Below are positions 63,903 through 64,000 of a DNA stretch of 64,000 nucleotides, piece by piece. This stretch comes from Marivivens geojensis (GTDB taxonomy: Bacteria > Pseudomonadota > Alphaproteobacteria > Rhodobacterales > Rhodobacteraceae): positions 186,001-250,000 of the forward strand of contig NZ_JALKCU010000003.1 in the NCBI RefSeq assembly GCF_023540835.1. Direction: 5' to 3'. The position numbers and the translations under genes were made by a program. How positions within the stretch are numbered: the first letter of the stretch is position 1; every line of letters begins with the position of its first letter. The notes beneath the pieces are model-generated. The model worked only from the letters and a program-made list of their open reading frames with translations. It was not told where the DNA came from and did not search any database.

Positions 63903-64000
63903 CTGACCGCTTCGGCGATATGCGGATGGCGCACTGATGGCGATCCGTCGAGGTCCGCAATCGTTCGCGCAACCCGAATGACGCGGTGGTAGCCTCGCGC
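63872..64000 (-). CDS. comM: YifB/ComM family Mg-chelatase-like AAA ATPase, C-terminal end only
   Basis: The minus strand from the right edge reads [19 protein letters not shown], then [14 protein letters not shown] and ends at a TGA at 63872-63874. This is the C-terminal signature of ComM/YifB proteins, which act as helicase-like branch-migration factors in natural transformation. Only 42 residues lie in the window, so start and operon are unknown. It overlaps the esterase gene by 31 bases. Confidence 0.85.
   Translation of the reverse strand, partial: ARGYHRVIRVARTIADLDGSPSVRHPHIAEAVSYRLALSKEV

Overview
The window is a continuous stretch of an alphaproteobacterial chromosome, most likely from the Roseobacter/Rhodobacter group (Rhodobacterales). 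Several things point there: gene-transfer-agent (GTA) head-spike genes, a combined TCA and ethylmalonyl-CoA pathway cluster in the order lpdA-sucB-sucA-sucD-sucC-mdh // mcl2-mch-sdhCDAB, TIGR02300, NnrU, DUF1737 and DUF6455 family proteins, and the G/C-rich hairpin repeats common between genes in this group. I cannot assign a genus from the sequence alone.

Layout. (1) 1-911: 3' end of an FtsX-type ABC permease. (2) 1005-2197: two genes resembling the GTA head-spike base and fibre. (3) 2175-12776: a ten-gene minus-strand surface-polysaccharide operon that makes GDP-mannose and GDP-L-fucose and encodes two glycosyltransferases of ordinary type, one WecB/TagA-type transferase, a flippase, a Wzy/ligase-like protein and two sulfotransferases. 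(4) 13140-16541: putA, separating that operon from a second minus-strand sugar-nucleotide operon (phosphohexomutase, UDP-glucuronate epimerase, UDP-glucose dehydrogenase; 16577-20149). (5) 20303-23502: cupin protein, tRNA-Ala(GGC), TIGR02300 protein, YgjP-like metalloprotein, a GntR/FCD regulator and a TerB-domain membrane protein. (6) 23629-42221: central carbon metabolism, with lpdA, sucB, sucA, sucD, sucC and mdh on the minus strand and tauE, mcl2, nnrU, mch and sdhCDAB on the plus strand. Three small lipoprotein genes sit between sdhA and sdhB. (7) 42388-49454: a 54-residue small protein, DUF6455 and DUF1989 proteins, then a nucleoside uptake and salvage operon (bmpA-nupO-nupP-nupQ-PNP). 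(8) 49606-64000: housekeeping genes (rimI, tsaB, nfu, usp, trpS, murJ, glnD, penicillin-binding-protein activator, rsmI, yraN, gshB), a rhomboid-fold protein that has lost its catalytic residues, an HSL-type esterase, and the 3' end of comM on the minus strand.

The most notable regulatory observation is a composite operator found twice, upstream of sucC and upstream of sdhC. Each copy has two GTGATCAC palindromes exactly 21 bp apart centre to centre, followed 20-21 bp nearer the gene by a CG-centred, LacI-type box. A 14-bp perfect palindrome with the same core lies 6 bp upstream of the GntR-family regulator gene at 21974. A further CG-centred box lies upstream of mdh. This matches what I remember of Rhodobacter sphaeroides AkgR (GntR family) and CceR (LacI family), which co-activate TCA genes, and it gives a physical model for that co-regulation.

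The most notable gene-content observation is a GTA spike pair directly abutting, and overlapping at its 3' end, an operon for a fucose-containing, probably sulfated surface glycan. In Rhodobacter capsulatus the head spikes bind a capsular polysaccharide, so the adaptor and its receptor may be inherited as one unit. These functional links are inferences; each entry separates what is seen from what is inferred.
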